The notes beneath the pieces were generated by a model, which saw only the letters and a program-made list of their open reading frames with translations, was not told the DNA's origin and ran no database searches. This document shows, in pieces, positions 46,922 to 47,827 of a stretch of DNA of 47,827 nucleotides. A program made the position numbers and the translations under genes. Source of the stretch: Mycobacterium simiae (GTDB lineage Bacteria; Actinomycetota; Actinomycetes; Mycobacteriales; Mycobacteriaceae); contig NZ_VTZN01000017.1 in assembly GCF_008370645.1 (NCBI RefSeq), positions 1 to 47,827 on the forward strand, in the 5' to 3' direction. The first letter of the stretch is position 1, and each line of letters begins with the position of its first letter.

Positions 46922-47052
46922 ACACGGTGCCGCGGCGGTCCGGCGATGAAACAGACGGCGTCGGGTTAGACCCGTGCCGGGCGCTCAAGACCATCGGTGC
47001 CTGGACGGCCCTGCGCAAGGGCTCAGCATGGACGACTCGCCGGGTCGCGTCG

Positions 47053-47790
47053 TCAATGAGCTGCCTTCTTACGCTCGATGTCGGCCAGGGCGGCAGCCAG
47101 CTCCGCGCGTTGGGCGGCCGACGCATCCCAGGCCGCTTGCCGGTTCTTGACCACCCTGGCCGGAGCACCGACGGCAATCGAATAGTCCGGAATGTCGCCC
47201 CTAACCACGGCGTGTGATCCCAGCACGCAGCCTCGCCCGATAGAGGTGCCCCGCAGCACCGTCACCTTCACGCCCACCCAGGTGTCCGGCCCGATCCGCA
47301 CCGGCGACTTGACGATGCCTTGATCCTTGATCGGCAGCGTGATGTCATCCATCCGGTGGTCGAAGTCGCAGACATAGCACCAATCCGCCATCAGCACCGA
47401 GTCACCTATCTCGATGTCGAGATAGGTGTTGATGACGTTGTCGCGTCCCAGCACTACCTTGTCGCCGAAGCGCAGCGAGCCCTCATGGGCGCGGATGGTG
47501 TTCTTGTCGCCAATATGCACCCAGCGGCCGATCTCGAGCTGCGCCAGCTCAGGTGTCGCGTGGATCTCCACACCCTTGCCCAAAAACACCATGCCGCGGG
47601 TGATGATGTGCGGATTGGCCAGTTTGAATTTCAGCAGCCGCCAGTAGCGCACCAAGTACCACGGGGTGTAGGCGCGATTGGCCAACACCCATTTCAGCGA
47701 TGCCAGGGTGAGGAACTTTGCCTGGCGTGGGTCTCGTAGTCGAGAGCCAATCCAGCGGCGATGCAGCGGTGCACCCCACATGGTCGTCAT
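47053..47790 (-). CDS. Hexapeptide-repeat acyltransferase (Rv3034c homologue)
   Basis: A 245-residue left-handed beta-helix acyltransferase. The N-terminal part (MTTMWGAPLHRRWIGSRLRD) precedes the hexapeptide region: IGRWVHIGDKNTIRAHEG, FGDKVVLGRDNVIN, IGDSVLMADWCYVCDFDHRM, VRIGPDTWVGVKVTVLRG and GCVLGSHAVVRG, each turn with the usual I/V-G-x4 pattern. It matches Rv3034c, a probable acyltransferase of the methylglucose lipopolysaccharide gene set. Marks the return of the H37Rv gene order. Confidence 0.93.
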   Translation of the reverse strand: MTTMWGAPLHRRWIGSRLRDPRQAKFLTLASLKWVLANRAYTPWYLVRYWRLLKFKLANPHIITRGMVFLGKGVEIHATPELAQLEIGRWVHIGDKNTIRAHEGSLRFGDKVVLGRDNVINTYLDIEIGDSVLMADWCYVCDFDHRMDDITLPIKDQGIVKSPVRIGPDTWVGVKVTVLRGTSIGRGCVLGSHAVVRGDIPDYSIAVGAPARVVKNRQAAWDASAAQRAELAAALADIERKKAAH

Positions 47791-47827
47791 GGCCGGAAGC
47801 CTAGCGTGACGACGATGCGGGACGCGC

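Overview
The window is high-GC chromosomal DNA from a slow-growing Mycobacterium related to, but not identical with, M. tuberculosis. The backbone follows the H37Rv order Rv3010c to Rv3034c: pfkA, gatA, gatC, the ACT-domain gene Rv3013, ligA, Rv3015c, lpqA, a PE/PPE pair where H37Rv has its PE/PPE/Esx block, mnmA/trmU, iscS, Rv3026c, Rv3027c, fixB/fixA (etfA/etfB), and the methylglucose lipopolysaccharide genes Rv3030, Rv3031, Rv3032 and Rv3034c. Family and synteny calls come from recalled sequence similarity and visible motifs; no database search was run. A photolyase gene, which H37Rv lacks, argues against a member of the M. tuberculosis complex in the strict sense.

Accessory DNA interrupts the backbone at four points. 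(1) A flavin/F420-type oxidoreductase resembling phthiodiolone ketoreductase sits between Rv3013 and ligA (3.7-4.9 kb). (2) A 4.5-kb patch between ligA and the Rv3015c homologue (7.15-11.7 kb) is the ruin of a type I-E CRISPR-Cas locus. Two repeats around one 33-nt spacer remain at one end and the helicase core of cas3 at the other. Between them lie degraded IS21-like and IS1380-like transposase pieces and an intact two-gene cassette on the opposite strand: a divergent radical-SAM-like protein with an unusual cysteine motif, and an MFS transporter. (3) An AraC-type regulator overlapping a glyoxalase/VOC gene lies between iscS and Rv3026c (18.4-19.7 kb). (4) A block of about 19.6 kb (27.4-47.0 kb) separates the Rv3032 glycosyltransferase from the Rv3034c acyltransferase, splitting the methylglucose lipopolysaccharide gene set.

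Block 4 holds an SDR; a fused SRPBCC-epimerase; a catalase-fold-like hypothetical; a DUF4383 membrane protein; a STAS protein without the phospho-acceptor serine; and a stress cassette (CsbD, a DUF2945 pseudogene with an amber codon, DUF3140) with a SigF-like promoter. It continues with a tightly packed mmpL-tspO-phr operon, a double-DUF4333 lipoprotein, an amidohydrolase lacking the N-terminal metal motif, a sulfite-oxidase-fold molybdoenzyme, a small membrane protein, an SDR divergent from a TetR regulator, and an alpha/beta hydrolase with a 23-codon upstream ORF. Interspersed are decayed genes: a zinc metallopeptidase, a vapBC toxin-antitoxin pair, an HD-domain protein and a DJ-1/PfpI protein. 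This is what an accessory block looks like when genes arrive, decay and are replaced.

The strongest candidate for an undescribed system is the radical-SAM-like/MFS cassette at 8.33-10.68 kb, because it is intact, coupled, and surrounded by debris of other systems.
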